The translations under genes and the position numbers were made by a program. From Burkholderia anthina (GTDB taxonomy: Bacteria > Pseudomonadota > Gammaproteobacteria > Burkholderiales > Burkholderiaceae), in the NCBI RefSeq assembly GCF_902498995.1, contig NZ_CABVLY010000015.1:124001-188000 (forward strand): 64,000 nt of DNA, read 5' to 3'. Below, one piece after another: positions 45,510 through 52,372 of this stretch. The notes beneath the pieces were generated by a model, which was not told the origin of the DNA, searched no databases, and worked only from the letters and a program-made list of their open reading frames with translations. How positions within the stretch are numbered: the first letter of the stretch is position 1; every line of letters starts with the position of its first letter.

Positions 45510-47735
45510 ATGCCGAATCACGCCGAAGCCACCACGACGCAGGCGCCGCAAGGCGCGCCGGTCCCCCCGACCCAGGCGTCGGGTCCCGCCTTCATCGCGC
45601 CCGAAGCCGACCCGCAGGCGCTCGCGCGCAACAACCAGTACGTATTGAAATCCGGCGACGCATTCGTGGTCAGCGATGCGCTCGGCGACATCGGCGGTCA
45701 CGACGACGGCCTGTTCGTCGACGACATGCGCGTGCTGTCGAAATGGCGCCTGACCTTCGGCGGCCGCGCGCCGTCGCTGCTGTCGGGCGCGACGAGCGCC
45801 GACAACGCGTCGTTCACCGCGCACCTGACGAACCGTCCGCTGCCGCCGCTCGGCGGTCACGAAACGCCCGAGGGCGTGATCCATATCGAACGGATGCGCG
45901 TGCTTGCGGGCGACGTGCTTTACGAAGCGCTGACGCTGACGAACTACGGCGCGAGCGAGGCCGAGGTGCCGCTGTCGCTGTCGTTCGCGGCGGATTTCAA
46001 GGACATGTTCGAAGTGCGCGGCACGCAGCGCCCGAAGCGCGGCACCGTGGCCGCGCCGCGCGTCGACGAAGGCGCGGCGCGGCTGCGCTACGACGGCCTC
46101 GACGGCGTCGAGCGCAACGTGACGGTGCATTTCTCGCCGGCGCCCGACGCGCTGTCGGTCGACCGCGCCGACTACACGCTGACGATCGCCGCGCAGGCGT
46201 GCATCTCGATCTACCTGACCGTCGACGCGACGCTCGGCTCGGCGCACGACGGCGCCGGCCCGGGGTGCGGCCGCGTCGCGCTGCGCACCGCGCTCGTCGG
46301 CGTGCATCGCGAGATGCGCTCGCGCCGCGAGACGATGGCGCGCGTGAACACCGGCAATCCGCTGTTCGACGCGTGGCTCGACCGCTCGCTCGCGGATCTC
46401 GGGCTGCTGACGACCCAGCTCGACACCGGCCCGTATCCGTATGCGGGCATTCCGTGGTTCTCGACGCCGTTCGGCCGCGACGCGGTGATCACGTCGCTGC
46501 AGATGCTGTGGCTGCAGCCGTCGCTCGCGCGCGGCGTGCTGCGGTTTCTCGCGGAGCACCAGGCGCGCGAGACGTCCGCGTTCCGCGATGCGGAGCCCGG
46601 CAAGATCATGCACGAGTTCCGCCGCAGCGAGATGGCCGCGACGGGCGAGGTGCCGTTCGCGCTGTATTACGGCGGCGTCGACACGACCCCGTTGTTCATC
46701 GTGCTCGCGGGCGCCTATGTCGAACACACCGGCGACGATGCGCTGATCGACGAGCTGTGGCCCGCGCTCGAGCGCGCCGCGCAGTGGGTGACCGACAAGT
46801 GCGATCGCAACCCGTACGGGCTGCTCGATTACCAGCGCACGTCGGAGCGCGGGCTCGCGAACCAGGGCTGGAAGGACAGTCACGATTCGGTGTTTCACGC
46901 GGACGGCCGCTTCCCCGACGGGCCGATCGCGCTCGTCGAAGTGCAGGCGTATGCGTGCGCGGCGCTCGACGCGATGGCGACGTGCTCGCACCGGCGCGGC
47001 CACGCGGCCGATGCGACGCGTTATGCGCTGCGCGCGAAGACGCTGCGCGACCAGGTCGACGCGCTGTTCTGGATGCCGGAAGGCAAGTTCTACGGGATCG
47101 CGCTCGACGGTCACGGCGACCTGTGCCGCGTGTTCGCGTCGAACGCGGGCCATCTGCTCGCGTTCGGGTTGCCCGATGCCGAGCGCGGCGCGGAAGTCGC
47201 CGGCGTGCTCGGCTCGACGCTGTTCCAGACGGGCTGGGGCATCCGCACGCTCGCGGCCGGCCAGCCGCGCTTCAACCCGATGGCGTATCACAACGGTTCG
47301 GTGTGGCCGCACGACAATGCGCTGATCGCGCGCGGTCTCGCGCGCTACGGCGACAAGACGGCCGCGGTGAACCTGCTGCGCGCGCTGTTCGAAGCCGCGG
47401 TGAGCTTCGAGATGCGGCTGCCGGAGCTGTTCTGCGGGTTCCCGCGCCGGCGCGGCGAACCGCCGACCGCCTATCCGGTGGCTTGCCTGCCGCAGGCGTG
47501 GGCGGCCGGTGCGCCGTTCATGATGTTGCAGGCGTGTCTCGGCGTGAGCGTCGATGCGGCGCGTCACGAGGTGCGCGTCGAGCGTCCGGCGCTGCCGGAA
47601 GGCGTCGACTGGCTGCGGATCGACGCGCTGCGCGTGGGCGACGAAACCGTGTCGCTGACGTTCCGCCGTGTCGACGGCCAGGTGGTTGCGGCGGCCGAGC
47701 AGCCGGGGCGCGTGAAGGTGGTCGCGGTGCTGTAG
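45510..47735 (+). CDS. Glycogen debranching-type glycosidase (amylo-alpha-1,6-glucosidase family)
   Basis: A 741-aa cytoplasmic protein. Residues 45-260 are the N-terminal GDE_N-bis domain (VSDALGDIGGHDDGLFVDDMRVLSKWRL). Residues 280-720 form an (alpha/alpha)6 barrel of the amylo-alpha-1,6-glucosidase class, with GIPWFSTPFGRDAVITSLQML, ANQGWKDSHDSV (likely catalytic Asp) and NGSVWPHDNALIARGL. Members hydrolyse alpha-1,6 or other glycan branches; several Burkholderia homologues are linked to sucrose or trehalose metabolism. ACAGGAG precedes the ATG at 45510. The gene is alone, without glg or tre genes nearby. Confidence 0.88.
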   Translation: MPNHAEATTTQAPQGAPVPPTQASGPAFIAPEADPQALARNNQYVLKSGDAFVVSDALGDIGGHDDGLFVDDMRVLSKWRLTFGGRAPSLLSGATSADNASFTAHLTNRPLPPLGGHETPEGVIHIERMRVLAGDVLYEALTLTNYGASEAEVPLSLSFAADFKDMFEVRGTQRPKRGTVAAPRVDEGAARLRYDGLDGVERNVTVHFSPAPDALSVDRADYTLTIAAQACISIYLTVDATLGSAHDGAGPGCGRVALRTALVGVHREMRSRRETMARVNTGNPLFDAWLDRSLADLGLLTTQLDTGPYPYAGIPWFSTPFGRDAVITSLQMLWLQPSLARGVLRFLAEHQARETSAFRDAEPGKIMHEFRRSEMAATGEVPFALYYGGVDTTPLFIVLAGAYVEHTGDDALIDELWPALERAAQWVTDKCDRNPYGLLDYQRTSERGLANQGWKDSHDSVFHADGRFPDGPIALVEVQAYACAALDAMATCSHRRGHAADATRYALRAKTLRDQVDALFWMPEGKFYGIALDGHGDLCRVFASNAGHLLAFGLPDAERGAEVAGVLGSTLFQTGWGIRTLAAGQPRFNPMAYHNGSVWPHDNALIARGLARYGDKTAAVNLLRALFEAAVSFEMRLPELFCGFPRRRGEPPTAYPVACLPQAWAAGAPFMMLQACLGVSVDAARHEVRVERPALPEGVDWLRIDALRVGDETVSLTFRRVDGQVVAAAEQPGRVKVVAVL

Positions 47736-47835
47736 CGCGGGCGCTCGCGCGGACGTTGCGCAATGTCGCGCCACGCCCGTGCGCGGCGGCATAGAATCGT
47801 GACATGACCCTTGAACGATGGCGGAGGCACATACG

Positions 47836-48087
47836 ATGACGACCGACAATCGGCCCGACGACCGCGAGCAGAACCTCGAGAATCTCGAAGCGGCAGTCGA
47901 CCACCTGCACAAGTCGATCGAGTCGCAGAGCATCGCGGCGGGCGCGGCGAAAGGCATCCTGTTCAGCCTGATCGAAACGCTCGGCGCGCTGATCGGCGAT
48001 CCCGATCTCCCCGAACATGCACGCTCTGGCTACGAGGCGCTGCGCGACAAGGCGAGCGAATTGCGCGGCGCGCTCGACCGGCACTGA
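47836..48087 (+). CDS. Small acidic hypothetical protein, 83 aa
   Basis: Begins MTTDNRPDDREQNLENLEAA; GCGGAGG at 47821-47827 supports the ATG at 47836. It is largely alpha-helical and acidic, with a central hydrophobic-faced helix (GILFSLIETLGALIG). No known domain. It lies 100 bases after the debranching enzyme gene and just before the first of nine repeats. Confidence 0.6.
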   Translation: MTTDNRPDDREQNLENLEAAVDHLHKSIESQSIAAGAAKGILFSLIETLGALIGDPDLPEHARSGYEALRDKASELRGALDRH

Positions 48088-48168
48088 CGAACCGGCAGCG
48101 CCGGCGTCGGCCGCATGGCCCGCGCCGGCGCTGCCCGATCCTGCATGCCGCGCACAAAACCCCGTGCG

Positions 48169-48233
48169 CTCAATGACTTAGACGGGTGGTGCGCAGGATA
48201 TCCACAAGCTTGCCAACACAATCTGTGGAGAAC
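48169..48233 (+). repeat. Repeat copy 1
   Basis: CAATGACTTAG, a spacer, then ATATCCACA, CTTGCCAACA and TGTGGAGAA. First of nine same-orientation copies of a ~67-bp element with convergent DnaA-box-like ends. Confidence 0.85.
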
Positions 48234-48339
48234 CTGCCTGCCCGAACCGGCCGTGCAATGCGTGCCGTGAGGGTGTCAATCGGTGCCGCATCGTTGACCT
48301 GCCGGCCGCGATCTACCAAATCCCCTTTTGTTTCAAGAT

Positions 48340-48398
48340 GTTACGCATTGATCGGGTGGAATATCCACAGGCTTGCCAACAAAATCTGTGGATAAGTC
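48340..48398 (+). repeat. Repeat copy 2
   Basis: The left part is reduced (CATTGATCGGGTGG). The core has ATATCCACA, CTTGCCAACA and TGTGGATAA; the last is an exact reverse-strand match to the DnaA box TTATCCACA. Confidence 0.85.
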
Positions 48399-48506
48399 TG
48401 ACGTGATTGCTTCTCGATGGTTGATGATCGTGCGTGCGAGGGAAGCCGCCCGGACGCCCGCATGGCGGGGCTGCCCGATGCGTGCGTCGGCACGTTGATT
48501 CGTGCG

Positions 48507-48573
48507 CGATCAACGAGTTAGGCCCCGGGTACCCAGGATATCCACATCCTTGCCAACATTTTCTGTGGACAAG
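48507..48573 (+). repeat. Repeat copy 3
   Basis: GATCAACGAGTTAG, spacer, ATATCCACA, CTTGCCAACA, TGTGGACAAG. It lies just downstream of penR. Confidence 0.88.
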
Positions 48574-48582
48574 CGGCGCCGG

Positions 48583-49479
48583 TCATTCGGCCGGTGTCGC
48601 GTCGGCTTCGGCCGCTTCCGCCGTGATCCAGTCGCGAAACAGCGTCATCGCGGGCGAGAGCGGCTTCGACTTCAACGACGTGAGCCAGTAGCCGCCCGCG
48701 CGCACGTCGATGTCGAGCGGGCGCGCGAGCAGGCCGAGCTGCAGTTCGCGCGCGAACATGCAGGCCGGCGCGAGCGCGATGCCCGCACCCTGCATCGCGG
48801 CCTCGACCATCAGCCGCGACGAATCGAACACCGGCCCGTTGACCGGCCACGGTTCGAGCCGCGCGGCGTCGAACCAGCCGAGCCATTCGTCGGTGCGGTA
48901 CGAGCGCAGCAGCGTTTCGTTCGCGAGATCGGCCGGCTGCGCGAGACGCCGCGCGATTTCGGGCGCGCACAGCGCGGTGAGCGGCGCGTCGAGCAGGCGC
49001 TCGTTGCGCGTCGCGGGCCAGTTGCCCTCGCCGAAGCGGATCGCGAAATCGAGCCCTTCGGCCGCGAGGTCGACGACGTTGTTGTTGGTCCGCAGCCGCA
49101 GCTCGACGAACGGGTGCGTATCGCCGAACCGTTTCAGGCGTGGCATTAGCCAGCCTAGGGCAAAGGTGCCGACCGCGCCGAGCGTCAGCACCTCGTGGAA
49201 GCGTCCGCCCTCGAACTGCTTGAGCACGGTCTCGATCCGGCTGAACGCGTCGCTGAGCACCGGCAGCAGCGCGCGTCCTTCGTCGGTCAGCCCGAGGCCG
49301 CGCGGCAGGCGCGTGAACAGCGTGCAGCCCAGCCGCTCCTCGAGCGAGCGCACCTGCTGGCTGACCGCGGCCTGGGTCACGCTCAGCTCGAGGCCGGCGC
49401 GCGTGAAGTTCAGGTGGCGCGCCGACGATTCGAACGCGCGCAAGGCATTCAGCGGAAGATGAGGTCGGAGCTTGGTCAT
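48583..49479 (-). CDS. penR: LysR family beta-lactamase regulator
   Basis: A 298-aa LysR-type regulator of the GcvA/AmpR subgroup. The N-terminal HTH is at about residues 10-65 (NALRAFESSARHLNFTRAGLELSVTQAAVSQQVRSLEERLG), followed by an effector domain. AmpR/PenR proteins sense muropeptides released by cell-wall stress and induce the neighbouring beta-lactamase. It is divergent from the class A beta-lactamase, with 116 bases between the starts and a T-N11-A motif there. That is the exact penR-penA layout of the Burkholderia cepacia complex. Confidence 0.9.
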   Translation of the reverse strand: MTKLRPHLPLNALRAFESSARHLNFTRAGLELSVTQAAVSQQVRSLEERLGCTLFTRLPRGLGLTDEGRALLPVLSDAFSRIETVLKQFEGGRFHEVLTLGAVGTFALGWLMPRLKRFGDTHPFVELRLRTNNNVVDLAAEGLDFAIRFGEGNWPATRNERLLDAPLTALCAPEIARRLAQPADLANETLLRSYRTDEWLGWFDAARLEPWPVNGPVFDSSRLMVEAAMQGAGIALAPACMFARELQLGLLARPLDIDVRAGGYWLTSLKSKPLSPAMTLFRDWITAEAAEADATPAE

Positions 49480-49510
49480 AAGAAATTCTTTTGTCAGCGC
49501 TCAATTATCG

Positions 49511-49525
49511 TTGCTTGTCAGGCAA
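49511..49525. promoter_or_regulatory. LysR-type binding site between penR and penA
   Basis: TTGCTTGTCAGGCAA is a dyad (TTGC-N7-GCAA) fitting the T-N11-A consensus of LysR regulators. It lies 70-85 bases before penA and about 32 before penR, a suitable place for PenR control of both genes. Confidence 0.6.
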
Positions 49526-49595
49526 CCGTAAAGTCACGATAGTGCTGTCTCGCCGGCCGGCCGTTTTGCATCCATTCCACCACGAGAGACCTGAC

Positions 49596-50492
49596 ATGAC
49601 CTACTCATCGCAACGTCGAACCCTGTTGCTGGCCGCGGCGACGGCGCCGCTCGTCCTGACCGTCGCCGCATGCGCGTCGCCGCCGCCCGCCGCCGCGCAG
49701 GACGTGTCGTCGGCGACGACGTTCGCCGCGCTCGAACGCGCGGCGGGCGGCCGCCTCGGCGTGTGCGCGATCGATACCGCGAGCGGCCAGCGCGCGCAGC
49801 ATCGCGCCGACGCGCGCTTCCCGTTCTGCAGCACGTTCAAGACGATGCTGAGTGCGGCGGTGCTCGCGCAAAGCGTCGAGCGTCAGGGGCTGCTGCAGCA
49901 GCGCGTGATGATCGGGCAGGGCGATCTCGTCAACTACTCGCCGGTGTCGAGCAAGCACGTCGGCACCGGCATGACCGTCGCGGCGCTGTGCGAGGCGGCG
50001 ATTCAATACAGCGACAACTCGGCCGCGAACCTGCTGATGAAGATGATCGGCGGACCGTCGGCGGTGACGGCGTATGCGCGCTCGATCGGCGACGATACGT
50101 TCCGGCTCGATCGCTGGGAGACCGAACTGAATACCGCGTTGCCGGGCGACCTGCGCGACACGACGACGCCGGCCGCGATGGCCGCGAGCCTGCGCGTGCT
50201 CACGCTCGGCGACGCGCTGCCTGCCGCGCAGCGCGCGCAACTCGTCGCATGGCTGCGCGGCAACAAGGTCGGCGACAAGCGGATTCGCGCGGGCGTGCCG
50301 GCCGGCTGGCAGGTGGCCGACAAGACCGGCACGGGCGACTACGGGACGACCAACGACGCGGGTGTGATGTGGCCGCCGTCGGGTGCGCCGGTCGTGCTGG
50401 TGGTGTACTACACGCAGGCGCGTGCCGATGCGAAGGCGAAGGACGACGTGATCGCCGCGGCCGCGCGCATCGCGGTCGCGACGTTCGGCTGA
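49596..50492 (+). CDS. penA: Class A beta-lactamase, Burkholderia Pen family
   Basis: A 298-aa class A serine beta-lactamase (PenA/PenB type). Catalytic motifs are complete: STFK with Ser79 (Ambler 70) preceded by Cys78 (Ambler 69), SDN at 140-142, Glu176 (Ambler 166) in RWETELN, and KTG at 244-246. The leader has a twin arginine (QRRTLLLAAATAP) and a possible lipobox ending at Cys26 (LTVAAC), as reported for the B. pseudomallei homologue, which is a Tat-exported lipoprotein. It hydrolyses penicillins and cephalosporins in the periplasm. Expression is probably induced through PenR. Confidence 0.95.
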   Translation: MTYSSQRRTLLLAAATAPLVLTVAACASPPPAAAQDVSSATTFAALERAAGGRLGVCAIDTASGQRAQHRADARFPFCSTFKTMLSAAVLAQSVERQGLLQQRVMIGQGDLVNYSPVSSKHVGTGMTVAALCEAAIQYSDNSAANLLMKMIGGPSAVTAYARSIGDDTFRLDRWETELNTALPGDLRDTTTPAAMAASLRVLTLGDALPAAQRAQLVAWLRGNKVGDKRIRAGVPAGWQVADKTGTGDYGTTNDAGVMWPPSGAPVVLVVYYTQARADAKAKDDVIAAAARIAVATFG

Positions 50493-50573
50493 GCGGGCGG
50501 CGTGGCGCGGCGTGCGTGATCGAGCGGTCGATGCATGCCGTGCCGCTATCGTGACCGGCTCATCGAAACGTTG

Positions 50574-50643
50574 TGCGATCAACGACTTAGGTTAAGCGTG
50601 CTCAGGATATCCACATCCTTGCCAACAAAAATTGTGGACAAGC
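50574..50643 (+). repeat. Repeat copy 4
   Basis: GATCAACGACTTAG, spacer, ATATCCACA, CTTGCCAACA, TGTGGACAAG. It lies just downstream of penA, so penR-penA is bracketed by copies 3 and 4. Confidence 0.88.
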
Positions 50644-50689
50644 CCGCGAGCACGCGCGGCAGTCGTTGGACGAAGCTGCGTGCCCGGTT

Positions 50690-50782
50690 CGAAGCGGCGC
50701 GAACAAAGTCTTTCGGATCAAGCGCTTGGGTGCTGTATGCGCAGGCTATCCACACGCTTGCCAACACAATCTGTGGACAAGC
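50690..50782 (+). repeat. Repeat copy 5 within a 93-bp duplicated block
   Basis: Core CTATCCACA, CTTGCCAACA, TGTGGACAAG. Upstream homology with copy 6 extends further left (TTCGAAGCGGCGCG and CAAAGTCTTTCGGATCAAG), making a block of about 93 bases. Confidence 0.88.
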
Positions 50783-50786
50783 TGGG

Positions 50787-50809
50787 CGGCCCGCACGGCA
50801 TGCGGGCCG
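50787..50809 (+). other. Hairpin after repeat copy 5
   Basis: A 9-bp perfect stem (CGGCCCGCA at 50787-50795, complement at 50801-50809) with loop CGGCA. No T-run; role unknown. Confidence 0.45.
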
Positions 50810-50859
50810 TGATGCCGCATGACGATGCGCGCGCACTGCGTTGCCCGCCGTGTGCCGTA

Positions 50860-50954
50860 TTCGAAGCAGCGCGGACAAAGTCTTTCGGATCAAGCGCTTG
50901 GGTGCTGTATGCGCAGGCTATCCACATGCTTGCCAACACAATCTGTGGACAAGC
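50860..50954 (+). repeat. Repeat copy 6 within a 93-bp duplicated block
   Basis: Nearly identical to copy 5 across the core and the extended left flank; the two are 170 bases apart, indicating a recent local duplication. Confidence 0.88.
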
Positions 50955-50977
50955 CCGCGCTGTTGCCCGCAAGACGT

Positions 50978-51178
50978 TCAGCTCTGCCGATCGTCGACGT
51001 TGGGCCAGCGCGCGAACGCGAACACCCACAGCATGATGAAGTTCAGGATCGGGACGAACATCGTCAGGACCCACCAGCCCGAATGTCCGGTACGCCGAAC
51101 GATGCGCACGTACGGATAGATGACGACGGCGACGAGCACGAGGGAAACGAGCAACTGCCACGCGGTGAAGTGTTCCAT
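50978..51178 (-). CDS. Small inner-membrane protein, 66 aa
   Basis: Two hydrophobic helices (QLLVSLVLVAVVIYPYV and WWVLTMFVPILNFIMLWVFAF) are joined by the basic loop RIVRRTGHSG. GAGGAAG lies upstream of the ATG at 51178. The pattern is shared by many short uncharacterised proteobacterial proteins with a GWW-x2-FVP-x3-N-x6-FAF signature. It sits between repeat copies 6 and 7. Function unknown. Confidence 0.75.
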   Translation of the reverse strand: MEHFTAWQLLVSLVLVAVVIYPYVRIVRRTGHSGWWVLTMFVPILNFIMLWVFAFARWPNVDDRQS

Positions 51179-51422
51179 GATCTTCCTCGGAATGATGTGT
51201 CGTTGTGCGGTGCCGGCGGAACGGCCGGCCCGTTGTGCAGACGCGCGAAGCCGGTGACGCAGGGCCGTGCGCGGCTCGCGTGATCTTGACGCGCGGGATG
51301 CGGAGGCGTCAAGGCGAAGGCGGCGTGCGAGCGGTGCGCCGCTACCGCGCCGGATCGTCCGTTTGCGCGCGTGCGGCAGCCGCGCCCTGCCGAAACTGTG
51401 ACGCGGCGCATGAATCGTTGGC

Positions 51423-51489
51423 CGATCAACGGGTTAGCGCATGCGTGCGCACGATATCCACAAGCTTGCCAACACAATCTGTGGGTAAG
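51423..51489 (+). repeat. Repeat copy 7
   Basis: GATCAACGGGTTAG, spacer, ATATCCACA, CTTGCCAACA, TGTGGGTAAG. Confidence 0.87.
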
Positions 51490-51613
51490 TATTGCGGCAG
51501 TCGAATCGTGCGTCGCCGCGGTGCCGGCGTGGCATCCTGACGCGAAGTGCGGCGAAGCGGCGCGTATGACGGCCCGGCCCGCGCCGCGTCTGCATCACCC
51601 GTGCCAAAGTCCA

Positions 51614-51682
51614 TCGGATCAAGGGCTTAGCGCTGCGGTGCGCAGGATATCCACAAGCTTGCCAACATTTTCTGTGGAGAAG
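51614..51682 (+). repeat. Repeat copy 8
   Basis: GGATCAAGGGCTTAG, spacer, ATATCCACA, CTTGCCAACA, TGTGGAGAAG. Confidence 0.87.
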
Positions 51683-51750
51683 TCCGGGGGTGCGATCGGC
51701 CGGCATGACACGGGATGCAACGCGCGGTGCGCGCCGGCTCGCGCGTGCGC

Positions 51751-52143
51751 TCACGCGGTACAGATGCCGGCGACCGCGACCTTCCGGAACAAGTGCGGGT
51801 TCGCGACGGCCGACGACGGACAGGCCGAGCGTTTCGCGACGAACTCGGGATGCGTGAACGCGGCCCGAAACGCGTCCGTCGATTCCCGGATCGCGTAGTT
51901 GAAGTCGGTTGGACTGTCGCCGAGCGCGCGATGCAACTGGGTCGACATGAATCCCGGCTGCCGTTTCATGAACCCGGCGTCGTCCTTCCACACGGCGAGG
52001 AAATCCGCTTCGTCGGCCGGCTCGAGCGTGAAGACGTTGACGAGCACGACGGGTTGCGCGTCGATGCCGATCTGTTTGAATATGCGGGATGATTTGACAA
52101 CCCGTTTACTAAATAGACAACTGGTTGTCGAATTGAGCCGCAT
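51751..52143 (-). CDS. Antibiotic-biosynthesis-monooxygenase-like (ABM) protein, start uncertain
   Basis: An ABM-fold (dimeric alpha-beta barrel) protein. The core is VVLVNVFTLEPADEADFLAVW, then KDDAGFMKRQPGFMSTQLHRALG and FNYAIRESTDAF. The first ATG before the core, at 52143, adds about 30 residues that overlap palindromic, AT-rich sequence looking like a promoter-operator. The expected start is near 52083, where the codons read ATA TTC AAA CAG, so the true start may be a non-ATG codon or a lost ATG. The gene could be silent or weakly expressed. ABM proteins act as small oxygenases or hydroperoxide-handling proteins. Confidence 0.65.
   Translation of the reverse strand: MRLNSTTSCLFSKRVVKSSRIFKQIGIDAQPVVLVNVFTLEPADEADFLAVWKDDAGFMKRQPGFMSTQLHRALGDSPTDFNYAIRESTDAFRAAFTHPEFVAKRSACPSSAVANPHLFRKVAVAGICTA
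52096..52129. promoter_or_regulatory. Operator-like palindrome before the ABM gene
   Basis: GACAACTGGTTGTC (52116-52129) has perfect 6-base arms, and a third half-site GACAACC lies at 52096-52102 across the AT-rich segment GTTTACTAAATA. This is typical of TetR- or HxlR-type operators overlapping a promoter. It lies inside the longest possible reading frame, which argues for a later translation start. Confidence 0.5.
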
Positions 52144-52262
52144 GGCGCCGATCGCGGACGGGAGTACGGGAGTACGGGAGAAAAGGGCGATTGTCGCGTC
52201 GACGCGTGCCGCGGTGTGACGCAGGCTGGCGCATTCGCTGCGCACGGCCGCCAAATCCTTTC

Positions 52263-52330
52263 CGATCAATGGCTTGTCGTCGTTAGCGGCGGGTTGTCCA
52301 CAAGCTTGCCAACACAATCTGTGGACAAGC
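52263..52330 (+). repeat. Repeat copy 9
   Basis: GATCAATGGCTTG, spacer, TTGTCCACA, CTTGCCAACA, TGTGGACAAG. Last of the series; the left arm has the same 9-mer as the usual right arm. Confidence 0.86.
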
Positions 52331-52372
52331 CGCGTGCCTGGTGCGCGCCGACGCGCGTCGGGTTGATGCGCG

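Larger units (their letters stand above)
51179..51750. other. Intergenic region with two repeat copies
   Basis: Apart from repeat copies 7 and 8, no gene is recognised here. Open frames crossing the repeats recur at several copies with the same peptide (for example CWQACG) only because the repeat itself lacks stops in that frame. Confidence 0.5.

Noticed and set aside
45297..47957. Long minus-strand open frame (over 880 codons) opposite the debranching enzyme gene
   Set aside because: Antisense shadow rich in Arg/His/Gln; the plus strand carries conserved glycosidase motifs.
50787..50809. tRNA or small structured RNA gene
   Set aside because: Only a single short hairpin; no cloverleaf or conserved tRNA T-loop sequence.
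48169..52330. CRISPR array
   Set aside because: Repeat spacing varies from about 140 to over 2000 bases, with genes between copies, and no cas gene is present.
48169..52330. Integron cassette array with attC sites
   Set aside because: Copies share orientation and dyad character, but the required core sites (GTTRRRY and RYYYAAC) are not found at the ends, spacing is irregular, and no integrase is in view.
48169..52330. Replication origin of the chromosome or a plasmid
   Set aside because: DnaA-box-like 9-mers are present, but there is no repA, parAB, dnaA/dnaN or AT-rich unwinding region beside them.
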